A model generated the notes under the pieces. That model was not told the DNA's origin and searched no databases. It saw only the letters and a program-made list of their open reading frames with translations. Positions 24,813 through 34,007 of a stretch of 64,000 nucleotides of DNA are shown here, piece by piece; position 1 is the stretch's first letter; every line of letters begins with the position of its first letter. The position numbers and the translations under genes are program-made. The DNA lies in NCBI GenBank assembly GCA_029980465.1, contig JARYIJ010000001.1:2801501-2865500 (forward strand), in the 5' to 3' direction. The stretch comes from Pseudolabrys sp. GTDB lineage: Bacteria > Pseudomonadota > Alphaproteobacteria > Rhizobiales > Xanthobacteraceae.

Positions 24813-25847
24813 TTGTGAGCTTTCAATAGGTTGTCCATCCGGACCTGACCGAGGAAGCTGAAGTTGTCGAGGCTTCAAGCTTTTCCCGGAGGACCGGATG
24901 AACGTGCACAAGAATGCCCGTCTGACACCATACGGTCGAGAGCGGATTGTGCGGCAGGTGATGGGTGGCCAGACACTGAAGCTCACCCGCGAAGCGGCAG
25001 GCGTCAGTTCGCGAACGGTTCGCAAATGGGTTGAGCGATATCGGCGCGAAGGCCTGGCCGGACTTCGCGATCGCAGTTCGCGGCCGCATCGGCTGCGCAA
25101 GCCCACCGCACAGGCGATCGTCGAGCAGGTCGAGGTCCTGCGTCGGGCACGCCGCACCGGAAAGCAGATCGCAGCCGAGACCGGCATCTCGCCGGCCACC
25201 GTCAGTCGTATTCTCAAGCGGCTGGGGCTGAACCGGATCGGCGCCCTTGAGCCGGCTGTGCCGGTGCGCCGCTACGAACGCGCCAAACCCGGCGAGATGA
25301 TCCACATCGACATCAAAAAGCTTGGCCGCTTCAACAGGATCGGCCATCGCATCACCGGCGACCGCAAGGGCCAGAGCAACAGCCGGGGCGTCGGATGGGA
25401 GTTCGTCCACGTCGCCATCGATGACCACTCTCGCATCGCCTTTGCCAGGGTCATGGGCAATGAACGCAAGCGCTGCGCCACGGCCTCCCTCAAGGCTGCC
25501 GTCGCCTATTATGCAAGCCTCGGCATCAAGGTCGAGCGTGTCATGACCGACAACGGCGCCTGCTACAAGTCGTTCGCATTCCGCAGGCTCTGCAAACGGC
25601 TCGGCCTCAAGCACATCAGAACCAAGCCCTATACCCCGAGAACCAACGGCAAGGCCGAGCGCTTCATCCAGACAACCCTGCGGGAATGTGCCTATGCGCA
25701 AGCCTATGAGAACTCAGCTCAGCGCAAAGCCGAGTTGCCCGTCTGGCTTCATCGCTACAACTGGCACAGGCCCCATGCAGGCATCGGTGATACTACTCCC
25801 ATCAGCAGACTCGGTCGGCCAGAGAACAACCTGTTGAGACTCCACAG
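24813..25847 (+). mobile_element. IS481 family insertion sequence, complete
   Basis: One transposase gene lies between imperfect terminal inverted repeats: the left end TTGTGAGCTTTCAATAGG and the reversed right end CTGTGGAGTCTCAACAGG share about three quarters of positions. CTAG (24809-24812) precedes the element. On the right CTA (25848-25850) is interrupted by the IS630 element and G resumes at 26897, which restores CTAG. This is a 4-bp target duplication, in line with the CTAG target preference of IS481. About 1035 bp. Confidence 0.85.
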
Positions 25848-25851
25848 CTAA
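24898..25851 (+). CDS. IS481 family transposase
   Basis: A 317-residue DDE transposase. The N-terminal helix-turn-helix pair is in LTREAAGVSSRTVRKWVERY and TGKQIAAETGISPATVSRIL; the rve catalytic core has MIHIDIKKLG (Asp), RVMTDNGACY (Asp) and TNGKAERFIQTTL (Glu). All three acidic residues are present, so the enzyme may be active. The stop codon TAA is made of the target TA and the first base of the IS630 element. Before that insertion it would have been TAG from the CTAG duplication. Confidence 0.93.
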   Translation: MNVHKNARLTPYGRERIVRQVMGGQTLKLTREAAGVSSRTVRKWVERYRREGLAGLRDRSSRPHRLRKPTAQAIVEQVEVLRRARRTGKQIAAETGISPATVSRILKRLGLNRIGALEPAVPVRRYERAKPGEMIHIDIKKLGRFNRIGHRITGDRKGQSNSRGVGWEFVHVAIDDHSRIAFARVMGNERKRCATASLKAAVAYYASLGIKVERVMTDNGACYKSFAFRRLCKRLGLKHIRTKPYTPRTNGKAERFIQTTLRECAYAQAYENSAQRKAELPVWLHRYNWHRPHAGIGDTTPISRLGRPENNLLRLHS

Positions 25852-25941
25852 AGCGGGATGGGGTCAGGTTGAATCGTTTTGGGATTCCCAAATCAGCGGG
25901 ATTCTGATTCACCATGCTGGCTGGGAAGGAGGCCAGCATGG

Positions 25942-26370
25942 ATGGGAGCTCCTTATTCTCTTGATCTTCGGAAGCGGGTCGTGGCGGCGATCAAGGGCGG
26001 CATGTCCCGCAATCAAGCGGCTCGACAGTTTGGGGTCGCGATCAGCACGGCGATCAATTGGGCGAAGCGCGAGGACGAGACCGGCAGCATCGAACCCGGC
26101 CAGATGGGCGGTCACAAGCCAAAGGCGATCTCGGGCGAACATGCCGCGTGGTTGCAACACCGGATCAGAGAGAGCGACTTCACCTTGCGAGGGCTTGTTG
26201 CCGAGCTTGTCGGACGCGGTCTGAAGGTTGACTACCACTCTGTGTGGGACTTCGTGCACGCCGAGAAGCTCAGCTTCAAAAAAAAGCATGGTGGCTGGCG
26301 AACGCGATCGTCCCGAGGTCGCGCGGCGGCGCGCCCGGTGGACAAAGTATCAGGGGCGCGTCGAACCTGA
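25942..26370 (+). CDS. IS630 transposase, first frame (DNA-binding part)
   Basis: A 142-residue frame beginning MGAPYSLDLRKRVV with a GGAAGGAGG ribosome site. It carries the winged helix-turn-helix region (MSRNQAARQFGVAISTAINW, FTLRGLVAELVGRGLKVDY). At the run of eight A (26278-26285) it stops resembling the family. The product continues in the next frame, so a frameshift is needed to make full-length transposase. Confidence 0.85.
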   Translation: MGAPYSLDLRKRVVAAIKGGMSRNQAARQFGVAISTAINWAKREDETGSIEPGQMGGHKPKAISGEHAAWLQHRIRESDFTLRGLVAELVGRGLKVDYHSVWDFVHAEKLSFKKKHGGWRTRSSRGRAAARPVDKVSGARRT

Positions 26371-26881
26371 GCGGCTGGTTTTTATCGACGAGACCTGGAC
26401 CCGGACCGATATGGCGCCCTTGCGGGGATGGGCGCCACGAGGACAACGGCTTCTCGCCAAGGTCCCTCATGGTCGCTGGAAGACCATGACATTCCTTGCG
26501 GCCCTGCGCCATGACCGGATCGATGCACCCTGGTTCATCGAGGGGCCGATCGACGGCGCCAGCTTCCGGGCCTATGTCGAGAAGGTTCTGCGGCCCACCC
26601 TTCGGCCCGGAGATGTCGTCGTCATGGACAATCTCGGCAGCCACAAAGGCAAAGTCGTGCGTCAGCTCATTCGCTCCGCCGGCGCCAAGCTGTTCTTCCT
26701 GCCAAAATACTCACCCGATTTGAACCCGATCGAGCAGGTCTTTGCCAAGCTCAAGCATCTGCTTCGAAAGGCGGCCGCCCGAACCGTCGAAACCGTCTGC
26801 ACCGCCATCGGCCAGGTTCTCGACGCCTTCACTCCCGAAGAATGCGCCAACTACTTCAAAAACTCAGGCTATCGAAGCTAA
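26228..26881 (+). CDS. IS630 transposase, second frame (DDE catalytic part)
   Basis: Homology starts near 26285 (VAGERDRPEVARRRARW) and runs to the end; the first 19 codons of the open frame are a shadow of the first frame. Catalytic residues: Asp in LVFIDETWT, Asp in VVMDNLGSHK, Glu in DLNPIEQVF. The A8 run between the frames allows ribosomal slippage, as annotated for many rhizobial IS630 elements. Frame 1 to frame 2 here needs a +1 (or -2) shift. A broken copy is the alternative. Confidence 0.85.
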   Translation: MTTTLCGTSCTPRSSASKKSMVAGERDRPEVARRRARWTKYQGRVEPERLVFIDETWTRTDMAPLRGWAPRGQRLLAKVPHGRWKTMTFLAALRHDRIDAPWFIEGPIDGASFRAYVEKVLRPTLRPGDVVVMDNLGSHKGKVVRQLIRSAGAKLFFLPKYSPDLNPIEQVFAKLKHLLRKAAARTVETVCTAIGQVLDAFTPEECANYFKNSGYRS

Positions 26882-26923
26882 TGCCATCACGCTTTAGCTG
26901 CCTCTCTGGCCCAACGGGCCGCG

Positions 26924-28990
26924 TCAGCGGCCCTCGCGGGCCCATGTCAGCGCTAGCGATCCGAGCAGCAGTAAAATGCCGATCATGCCGGCGAAGATCG
27001 GCAGCACGCCGATGCCGCGCACGACGCTGACATCGCGCATGCGCAAGCCAATCCAGTCGTCGCCCTTGTAGGTCGTGCTGGTGTGAACCGGCACGATGCG
27101 CGGCACGTTGACGCCGTTGGCCGCCTCGATCCGGCGGGCGTCGCCGCCGGTCGCGTTGACGATGGGCTTCACGACATCGGGGGTCGAGGTCACTTCGGTG
27201 AATTCGCGCGGATTGGCGGGGCCGAGATTGGCGAGCGCGGTGAGCTTGCCGTCGGTCGCGCGCCACAGGCCGAGCTCATGGGCGTGAATCGTCGCGTCCC
27301 ACAGCCCGGGCTCCTTCTGGTGGAGCGTGAGTGTGCGTGCCGAGCCGCCGGGCGCCGTCAGCGTCACGGGGTTGACGGTGTCCGCCATGGTCTGGCGTTC
27401 GACGGTGAGGTCGTTGCCGCGTGTGACGATGCGCAGGGCCTCTTCCTCGAGCTCCGGCTGTTTCATCAGCCAGTGCGACAGGCGGCGCAGCAGGTCGAGA
27501 TGCGGGCCGCCGCCTTCATAGCCGCGCGACCACAGCCAGATGTGATCGGACAGCAGCAGCGCGACGCGGCCCTTGCCTTCCCGCGACAGGATCAGCAGCG
27601 GCTTGCCGTCCGGGCCTTGCATCAGGCTCGTGCCGTTATTGTGTTTGACGTTGACGAGACGAAACCAGCGGCTCCAGTGCGGCGGATTTGTATCCGAGCC
27701 CTGCAGCCCGCGCGTCACCGGATGACGCTTGCCGAGATCGGTCAGCTCGGCGTGGTAGGGCTGCTCGGTGACGTCGCCGCTCGGCTCGGCCGGCAAGATG
27801 ACGTCGAGCGGCGTCCGCCACAGGCTGGCGGGGCTCGCATAGTCGGGGCCGGCCGCGATCATCACGGCGCCGCCGTTGCGGACGTATTGCGCGATGTTGT
27901 CGAAGTAGGCGATCGGCAACACGCCCTGGCGGGCGTAGCGGTCGAAGATGATGAGCTGGAATTCAGAGATCTTCTGCTGGAACAACTCGCGCGTCGGGAA
28001 GGCGATCAGCGACAGCTCATTGATCGGCGTGCCGTCCTGCTTCTCCGGCGGTCGCAGAATCGTGAAGTGGACGAGATCGACCGAGGCGTCGGACTTGAGC
28101 AGCGACCGCCAGGTGCGCTCGCCGGCGTGCGGTTCGCCCGAGACGAGCAGGACGCGCAGCTTGTCGCGCACGCCGTCGATAGACACGACGGCGCGATTGT
28201 TGACGCGCGTCAGCTCGCCGTCGAGCGGCGAGGCTTCGATTTCGACGATGTTGGGCCCGGCGTGCGGAATAGGGACGCTGACGCTGAGATCAGAATGCAC
28301 CGCCATCTGGCGCTGCTCGATGACTTCGCCGTCGCGCTTGACCACGACGTCGGCCGAGCCTGCCGAGGCGCCCTGATCCTCGATGCGGAAATTGATGGTC
28401 TGCTTCTGCCCGACGATGCCGAAGCGCGGCGCGTTGGTGAGCACGACGCGGCGGTCGCGCTCGTTGGCATGGCCGGTGATCAGCGCATGAAGGGGCGCCG
28501 AGAAGCCGAGCGCGGAGGCGTTGGCCGGCACGTCGTGAACGCGGCCGTCGGTGATCATGATAGCGCCGGCGATGCGGTCGGGCGGCACATCGGCCAGTGT
28601 CGACGACAGCGCGGAAAACAGCCGCGTGCCGTCGGTCTCGCCGTCGGCCTGCCCGGCCTCGGCGACGCGCACCTCAAGGCCGGGAATACGGTGCAGCCGG
28701 TCGACGACGATCTTGCGCGCTTCCTCGGTCTGTTTCGCCCGGTCGCCGAAATCCTGGCTCGGGCTCTTGTCGACGATGACCGCGGCGACCGACGGGATCG
28801 GATCGCGATCCTCGCGCGTCACCGACGGGTTGGCGAGCGCCAGCACCATCAGCGCCATCGCGACGGCGCGCACTAGCGCGCCGCGGCTGCGCGCAAACAG
28901 CAGCAGCGCCGATAGCACCACCGCGACGCCGAACGCGGTCCATACCGCGTAGGCCGGCAGCAGCGGGGCAAATGAGACGCCGAGATTCAA
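26924..28990 (-). CDS. Large membrane protein of the MoxR-DUF58 operon (VWA/GATase-like)
   Basis: A 688-residue protein with two N-terminal helices (about residues 10-50), a large periplasmic part and a last helix near the C terminus (GIGVLPIFAGMIGILLLLGSLAL). The central region resembles a glutamine-amidotransferase-like fold (LRVLLVSGEPHAGERTWRSLL, LIIFDRYARQGVLPI, YVRNGGAVMIAAGPDY). A vWA-like strand is possible in VAAVIVDKSPSQDFGDRAK. No enzymatic role is established. It is the last gene of moxR-DUF58-DUF4159-this gene. The IS630 element ends 27 bp after its stop codon. Confidence 0.8.
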   Translation of the reverse strand: MNLGVSFAPLLPAYAVWTAFGVAVVLSALLLFARSRGALVRAVAMALMVLALANPSVTREDRDPIPSVAAVIVDKSPSQDFGDRAKQTEEARKIVVDRLHRIPGLEVRVAEAGQADGETDGTRLFSALSSTLADVPPDRIAGAIMITDGRVHDVPANASALGFSAPLHALITGHANERDRRVVLTNAPRFGIVGQKQTINFRIEDQGASAGSADVVVKRDGEVIEQRQMAVHSDLSVSVPIPHAGPNIVEIEASPLDGELTRVNNRAVVSIDGVRDKLRVLLVSGEPHAGERTWRSLLKSDASVDLVHFTILRPPEKQDGTPINELSLIAFPTRELFQQKISEFQLIIFDRYARQGVLPIAYFDNIAQYVRNGGAVMIAAGPDYASPASLWRTPLDVILPAEPSGDVTEQPYHAELTDLGKRHPVTRGLQGSDTNPPHWSRWFRLVNVKHNNGTSLMQGPDGKPLLILSREGKGRVALLLSDHIWLWSRGYEGGGPHLDLLRRLSHWLMKQPELEEEALRIVTRGNDLTVERQTMADTVNPVTLTAPGGSARTLTLHQKEPGLWDATIHAHELGLWRATDGKLTALANLGPANPREFTEVTSTPDVVKPIVNATGGDARRIEAANGVNVPRIVPVHTSTTYKGDDWIGLRMRDVSVVRGIGVLPIFAGMIGILLLLGSLALTWAREGR

Positions 28991-29017
28991 CGCAACGCTC
29001 TCCTGTCGCTCTTAGTC

Positions 29018-31849
29018 TTATTGTCCCAGTCGCTCCAGCAGCGCCGGGATATGCACCTGGTCGGCCTTGTAGTTACCGGTCAGCGCGTACATCACGATGT
29101 TGACCCCGGCGCGGAACGCGAACTCGCGCTGCCGCGGATCGCCGGGCGTCAACGGAAACATCGGCCGGCCGTCGGCTCGCATGGCCCAGGCGCCGGCCAG
29201 ATCGTTGGACGTGATCAGGATCGGCGAGACGCCGTCGCCGGCGCGCACCGGGCGCTGCTCGTTATCGGAATCCTTCGGCAGCGCCTCGACCCACATCTGG
29301 CCGTCGGTGTAGCGGCCGGGAAAGTCCTGCAGGAGGAAGAACGTCTTGGTGAGCACGTGGTCGTGTGGCACCGGCTCGAGCTCTGGGATGTCGAGAGATG
29401 ACAGGATCGTGCGCAATGCGACCATGCCCGGCGTCTGGTTGGAGCCGCCGGGCGGCACGTCGATGGCGTCGCGCGTGTCGAACAGGATGGTGCCGCCCTG
29501 TTTCATGTAGGTGTCGATGCGCTCGAGCGTCTGCGGCGACGGCTTGGCGACGCCCGGCACCACCGGCCAGTAGATCAAGGGAAAGAACGCGAGCTCATCC
29601 TTCGACGGATCGAGTCCCATCGGCTCGCCGGCCTCGAGCGCCGTGCGCTGCGCGAGAAATAGCGTCAGGCCCTGCAGGCCGGCCTTGCTGATCTCATCGA
29701 CCTCCGGGTCGCCGGTGATGATATAGGCGAGATGAGTCTGTAGCGTCGCCTTCATGGCGAACTGGTCGGCCGCCGACAGGCCGGGCGGCATCGGTTGTGT
29801 TTCCTGCGCCTGGACGAGCGGAGCATGGAGAAGCGGCCACGCCAGCAGGCCCGCCGCAGCGACGATGGCGGCGATGCGGCGGCGCCTGAGCATGCCAAGC
29901 CCCCCGGAAATCACCAGCATCACCAGCGCGTCGATTACCAGCAGCGCAAGCGCGGCGAGGAAGATGGGGCCGCGCAGGTCGAGCGGCTCGCCGTGGCGAT
30001 AGACGTCGCGCCGCGCGTTGAGCGACGACACGTCGATCGGGGCGGGGCGGTCGTTGGGTTCCAGCGTGTTGACGGCGACCAGCCCTTCCGGCGGACCGTA
30101 GAAGCCCGGCGGGTGGTCGGCGTCGGCGCGTTTGTTGAAATTGCTCGGGATCGGCCGCGCGGTATTCGGGGGTGGCACGAAGGCGCCGAAGCCGTTGAGC
30201 ACGCGGGTCGGCGGCACGGCCTGCGCGTTCGCCTGCGTCTGCGCGTTGCTTGCCTCCTGCGCCGCGCTGGTGCCGGAGATGTTCACGATCCGCCGCAGCA
30301 TGTCGACGAACGTGCCGGAGATCGGCAGGTCCGACCAGCGGGTATCGGCGGTGACGTGGAACAGGATGACGAGGCCCTTGCCGCGGCGCTGCGCGGTGAC
30401 GAGCGGTGTGCCGTCGGCGAGGCTCGCCCAGGTGCGGTGGTTGAGATCGGCGTCGGGCTCGGCCAGCACCTGCTGCGTGACCGTGACGTCGTTCGGCGTC
30501 GGCATGCCGGCAAAGGGGCTCTCGCGCGAGAAGGTCGTCAGAGGCTGCGGCTTCTCCCAGCTCAGGCTGCCGCCGAGAATGCGGCCGCCGCGGCGCAGCC
30601 GCACCGGAACGAGATCGTCGTCTTCGGCGGCGAGATGCGGGCCGGCGAAGCGCACCAGCACGCCGCCGTTCTCGATCCACTGGATGAGCTTCTGCCTGGC
30701 GTCTCCCGCGACATTGCCGACGTCGGCAAGGATGATCATCGGCAGCTTCTGGTCGAGGAAGCGCGTCACCGCCTCGGCGGGCGCCTGGCCTTCGATCACG
30801 CGCACGTCGGCGAACGGATTGAGCGCGCGCTGGAGATAATAGTTCGCGCCGATCAGCGGCTGTGAGCGGTCAGCCGCCGAGCCCGACACCACGCCGACAG
30901 TCCGGCGTCGCCAGCGCTTGTCGAGCAATTGCACGGCGCCGGCCGAGCGTTCGCCCGCGATGTCAAGGCGCGCGACGTCGTTACGGATCTCGACCGGCAG
31001 GTTGATCGTCGCCGTCGTTTCACGATCGCCGCTGTTGAACGCGAAAGGCGCCTGACCGAGCGACAGGCCCTTGAGGTCCATCGCGTTGACAACGCCGTTT
31101 TCGGCCGTGCCGGCTTGCGCACGCAGCACTTTCACGGTGAGGGCGCCGGCGGCGTTGTCTGCGGCGGCAAGCGCATGCGGGATCGGCAGCCCGCCGTCGA
31201 CGATGGTGAGAGAGTGATTGCCGATGATCTTGCGCAAGCCGTCGACGAATGCGGCGGCATCGCCGTTGTCGACGCCGTCCGACAGCCAGGCAATCTCGAT
31301 CGATGGCGTTGCCTTAAGGAAGCGCGCGATGATGGGCAGCGCGGCCGCGCGGTCGATGGAGCGGGGTTGCGGCTCGAGTGCCTTGAGCTGAACACGTGCC
31401 GCGCCGGCCGTCTGCAGCGAAAGCTCGTGCGAGGAATCCGACAGCGGCATCAGTGCGACGCCGCGGGAGTCGGCATCGGCGCGTGCGATCATTTCGTCGG
31501 CAGCGCGCAGCCGCGCGTCCCAACTCGCGGCCGCCGGCCAGCCATCGTCAAGCAGGATCAAAAGCGGGGCGGAACGGTCGGCGCCTGCGACTGGCGGATT
31601 CCACAGCGGGCCGGCGGCAGCGATGATAATCAAGGTTGCCAGCAGGAGCCGCAGCAGCGTGAGCCACCACGGCGTGCGCGACGGCGTTTCTTCTTTCGGC
31701 GCGATCTCGAACAGGAGCCTTGCCGGCGGGAAGTTGATCTGCCGAGGGCGCGGCGGCACGAGGCGCAGCAGCCACCACAGCACCGGAAGCCCCAGCAGAC
31801 CCAGCAGGACCAGCGGCTGCGCAAAGCCCAGAGGCAGGCCGCCGATCAT
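29018..31849 (-). CDS. BatA/DUF4159 membrane protein
   Basis: A 943-residue protein. The N-terminal BatA-type segment has two helices with LVPPRPRQINFPPARLLFE between them, typical of Bat proteins. A vWA-like region follows (LLILLDDGWPAAASWDARL). Two helices lie near residues 650-700, and the C-terminal DUF4159 domain includes ATLQTHLAYIITGDPEVDE and GTILFDTRDAID. The ATG at 31849 overlaps the DUF58 stop (ATGA), so the two are translationally coupled. The family acts with MoxR ATPases; the job is unknown, possibly assembly or quality control at the membrane. Confidence 0.85.
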   Translation of the reverse strand: MIGGLPLGFAQPLVLLGLLGLPVLWWLLRLVPPRPRQINFPPARLLFEIAPKEETPSRTPWWLTLLRLLLATLIIIAAAGPLWNPPVAGADRSAPLLILLDDGWPAAASWDARLRAADEMIARADADSRGVALMPLSDSSHELSLQTAGAARVQLKALEPQPRSIDRAAALPIIARFLKATPSIEIAWLSDGVDNGDAAAFVDGLRKIIGNHSLTIVDGGLPIPHALAAADNAAGALTVKVLRAQAGTAENGVVNAMDLKGLSLGQAPFAFNSGDRETTATINLPVEIRNDVARLDIAGERSAGAVQLLDKRWRRRTVGVVSGSAADRSQPLIGANYYLQRALNPFADVRVIEGQAPAEAVTRFLDQKLPMIILADVGNVAGDARQKLIQWIENGGVLVRFAGPHLAAEDDDLVPVRLRRGGRILGGSLSWEKPQPLTTFSRESPFAGMPTPNDVTVTQQVLAEPDADLNHRTWASLADGTPLVTAQRRGKGLVILFHVTADTRWSDLPISGTFVDMLRRIVNISGTSAAQEASNAQTQANAQAVPPTRVLNGFGAFVPPPNTARPIPSNFNKRADADHPPGFYGPPEGLVAVNTLEPNDRPAPIDVSSLNARRDVYRHGEPLDLRGPIFLAALALLVIDALVMLVISGGLGMLRRRRIAAIVAAAGLLAWPLLHAPLVQAQETQPMPPGLSAADQFAMKATLQTHLAYIITGDPEVDEISKAGLQGLTLFLAQRTALEAGEPMGLDPSKDELAFFPLIYWPVVPGVAKPSPQTLERIDTYMKQGGTILFDTRDAIDVPPGGSNQTPGMVALRTILSSLDIPELEPVPHDHVLTKTFFLLQDFPGRYTDGQMWVEALPKDSDNEQRPVRAGDGVSPILITSNDLAGAWAMRADGRPMFPLTPGDPRQREFAFRAGVNIVMYALTGNYKADQVHIPALLERLGQ

Positions 31850-32793
31850 GCGGCCGCTCCCGCGCTCCGCGACCGCTGCCGCGCCTCGAAGATGGCGTTG
31901 GCGCCGTCGCCCATCCGTCCGTGCAGGGCGAACAGCAGCTCCGTCGGGCCCCGATCGGTGCGATGGATCGTGAACGTCCAGCCGAACTGTTCGCATTCGG
32001 CGCGCAGCGCGGCGCGATGGGCGGCGAGCAGGCTCTGGTAGTCCGAGCGCCAGGTTTCGGCCCGGCCGGCGGTCGCGCTGCCGAGCCCTTCCGGCTCGAT
32101 GAACTCGACGCGGCCGGAATAGGGGAACGTCTCCTCGGCCGGATCAACCATCTGCACGACGTGTCCGCGCGCGCCATTGGCGGCGAGCTGACCGAGGATG
32201 CGGCGGAATTCGGCGATCGGGCTCCAGAAGTCGGACAGCAGCACGATTTCCGAGAACGGTGCCGGCGAGAAGTTCGGCGGCAGGCTGGAACGCTCGCCCG
32301 CGTCGTGAACGATGCTTTCCGCCATCTTTTCGATGATGTTGCGGTTGGCGCTCGGCCGCAGCAGCTCCGGAATGCCGACGCGCTCGCCGCCCTGGACGAG
32401 CACTTCGGCCAGCGCGAACGACACCACCAGCGCGCGGTCGAGCTTGGTCCATTCGGATAGGCCGGCGAAATCCATCGAGGGCGAGCGGTCAGGCCAGATC
32501 CAGATCGTGTGCGAGGCCTCCCATTCGCGCTCGCGCACGTAGAGATGATCGTCGCGTGCCGAGCGCCGCCAGTCGATGCTCTGCGCCGGCTCGCCGCTCA
32601 TGAAGCGCCGGTACTGCCAGAAGTTCTCGCCGGGTCCGGCGCGACGGCGGCCGTGCAGGCCGTGGATCACAGTGGACGCGACGCGGCGCGCTTCGAGGAT
32701 GAGCCGCGGCATCCGCGCGGCAAGCTTGCGGCTCTTGCCGACCGCGGCGCTGACGGCAGCCTGCTCTGTCTTGTCCTGCCGGGATTCGGCCAT
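31846..32793 (-). CDS. DUF58 domain protein
   Basis: A 315-residue cytoplasmic protein with the DUF58 signature RRRAGPGENFWQYRRFMSGEP followed by SIDWRRSARDDHLYVREREWE, and a vWA-like part (IWIWPDRSPSMDFAG, FSEIVLLSDFW). DUF58 proteins are regular partners of MoxR AAA+ ATPases. The gene starts 3 bp after moxR and overlaps the DUF4159 gene by 4 bp, so all are one operon. Confidence 0.92.
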   Translation of the reverse strand: MAESRQDKTEQAAVSAAVGKSRKLAARMPRLILEARRVASTVIHGLHGRRRAGPGENFWQYRRFMSGEPAQSIDWRRSARDDHLYVREREWEASHTIWIWPDRSPSMDFAGLSEWTKLDRALVVSFALAEVLVQGGERVGIPELLRPSANRNIIEKMAESIVHDAGERSSLPPNFSPAPFSEIVLLSDFWSPIAEFRRILGQLAANGARGHVVQMVDPAEETFPYSGRVEFIEPEGLGSATAGRAETWRSDYQSLLAAHRAALRAECEQFGWTFTIHRTDRGPTELLFALHGRMGDGANAIFEARQRSRSAGAAA

Positions 32794-32796
32794 GCG

Positions 32797-33807
32797 CTAT
32801 CCGATGCGCGCCTTCAACTGCTTGATGACGTTGTCGATGGTTTCGCCCTCGGCGCGCGCAGCGAAGGTCAGCGCCATGCGGTGCTTGAGCACCGGCTCGG
32901 CCAGCTCGATGACGTCGTCAATGGAAGGCGCGAAACGGCCGTCGAGCAGTGCGCGGGCGCGCACGACGAGCATCAGCGCCTGGCTCGCGCGTGGTCCCGG
33001 ACCCCACGAGATCAGCCTGCCGAGATCGCCAGCCTCCGGGCCGGGACGGGCGGAACGCACCAGCTTGAGGATCGCCTCGACCACGCTCTCGCCGACCGGA
33101 AGACGGCGCACCAGGCGCTGCGCCGACATCAGGTCGTCGGCGGTCATCGCCGCCTTGGCCTTGCTCTCCTCGGCGCCGGTCGTGTCGAACAGGATTTTGC
33201 GCTCGGCGTCTGCGTCCGGATAGTCGACGTCGATTTCCATGAGGAAACGGTCGAGCTGGGCCTCGGGAAGCGGGTAGGTGCCTTCCTGCTCCAGAGGATT
33301 CTGCGTTGCAAGAACATGAAACGGTTTCGGCAGGTCATGCCGCGCGCCCGCCACCGTCACATGCTGCTCCTGCATCGCCTGCAGCAGCGCCGATTGCGTG
33401 CGTGGCGACGCACGGTTGATCTCGTCGGCCATCAGAAGCTGCGCGAACACGGGACCCGGCAAAAACCGGAAACTGCGGCGTCCGCCGGCCGATTCTTCCA
33501 GCACCTCGCTGCCGAGAATATCGGACGGCATCAGGTCAGGCGTGAACTGCACGCGCCGCGCATCGAGGCCGAGCGCGGTGCCCATCGTCTCGACCAGCTT
33601 GGTCTTGGCGAGGCCCGGCACGCCGACCAGGAGCGCATGGCCGCCGGAGAGTATGGTGATGAGCGCCTGCTCGACGACCTTGTCCTGGCCGAAGATGACG
33701 TTGCCGATCGCAGCCTTTGCCGCCTGCACGTGGGCGGCCGTCGACTCCGCCGCGCGGACGATCATGTCTTCGAGTTTTTCCAGATTTTCGCCACCGGCTG
33801 TCGCCAT
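32797..33807 (-). CDS. MoxR family AAA+ ATPase
   Basis: A 336-residue AAA+ ATPase of the MoxR type, which act as chaperones for metal or complex maturation. Walker A is GVPGLAKTKLV, Walker B LLMADEINRASPRTQ, sensor 1 VLATQNPLEQEGTYPLPEAQ, and the arginine finger/sensor 2 region AQLDRFLMEIDV. The ATG at 33807 follows a GGGAG site; the longer form is not family-like. First gene of the four-gene operon. Confidence 0.94.
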   Translation of the reverse strand: MATAGGENLEKLEDMIVRAAESTAAHVQAAKAAIGNVIFGQDKVVEQALITILSGGHALLVGVPGLAKTKLVETMGTALGLDARRVQFTPDLMPSDILGSEVLEESAGGRRSFRFLPGPVFAQLLMADEINRASPRTQSALLQAMQEQHVTVAGARHDLPKPFHVLATQNPLEQEGTYPLPEAQLDRFLMEIDVDYPDADAERKILFDTTGAEESKAKAAMTADDLMSAQRLVRRLPVGESVVEAILKLVRSARPGPEAGDLGRLISWGPGPRASQALMLVVRARALLDGRFAPSIDDVIELAEPVLKHRMALTFAARAEGETIDNVIKQLKARIG

Positions 33808-34007
33808 CTGACGGGCTCCCTGTAAGCGGCCGGCGGGACGGTCCGCGTAAACGCACCATGCAACAACCACATCACGCCACCCGCCGTTCCCGCTGGCGGA
33901 CGAATCTGGCTCGGTAATGCATTGAAGCTTACGCTATCTTCGGGCCTTGAGCCGGCTCCTCACGAAGATGCGAACAGGCCAGAACGGGCGGATTACCAGG
34001 GAAAACA

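Larger units (their letters stand above)
25851..26894 (+). mobile_element. IS630 family insertion sequence nested in the IS481 target duplication
   Basis: Ends AAAGCGGGATGG (left) and, reversed, AAAGCGTGATGG (right) are flanked by TA on each side (25849-25850 and 26895-26896), the TA duplication of the IS630/mariner group. The reconstructed empty site is CAGCTAGCTG, a perfect palindrome. About 1044 bp with a two-frame transposase. Confidence 0.88.

Noticed and set aside
27083..28876. 597-residue open frame antisense to the membrane protein gene
   Set aside because: Rich in Arg, Asp and His, no domain, and lies entirely opposite a better-supported gene.
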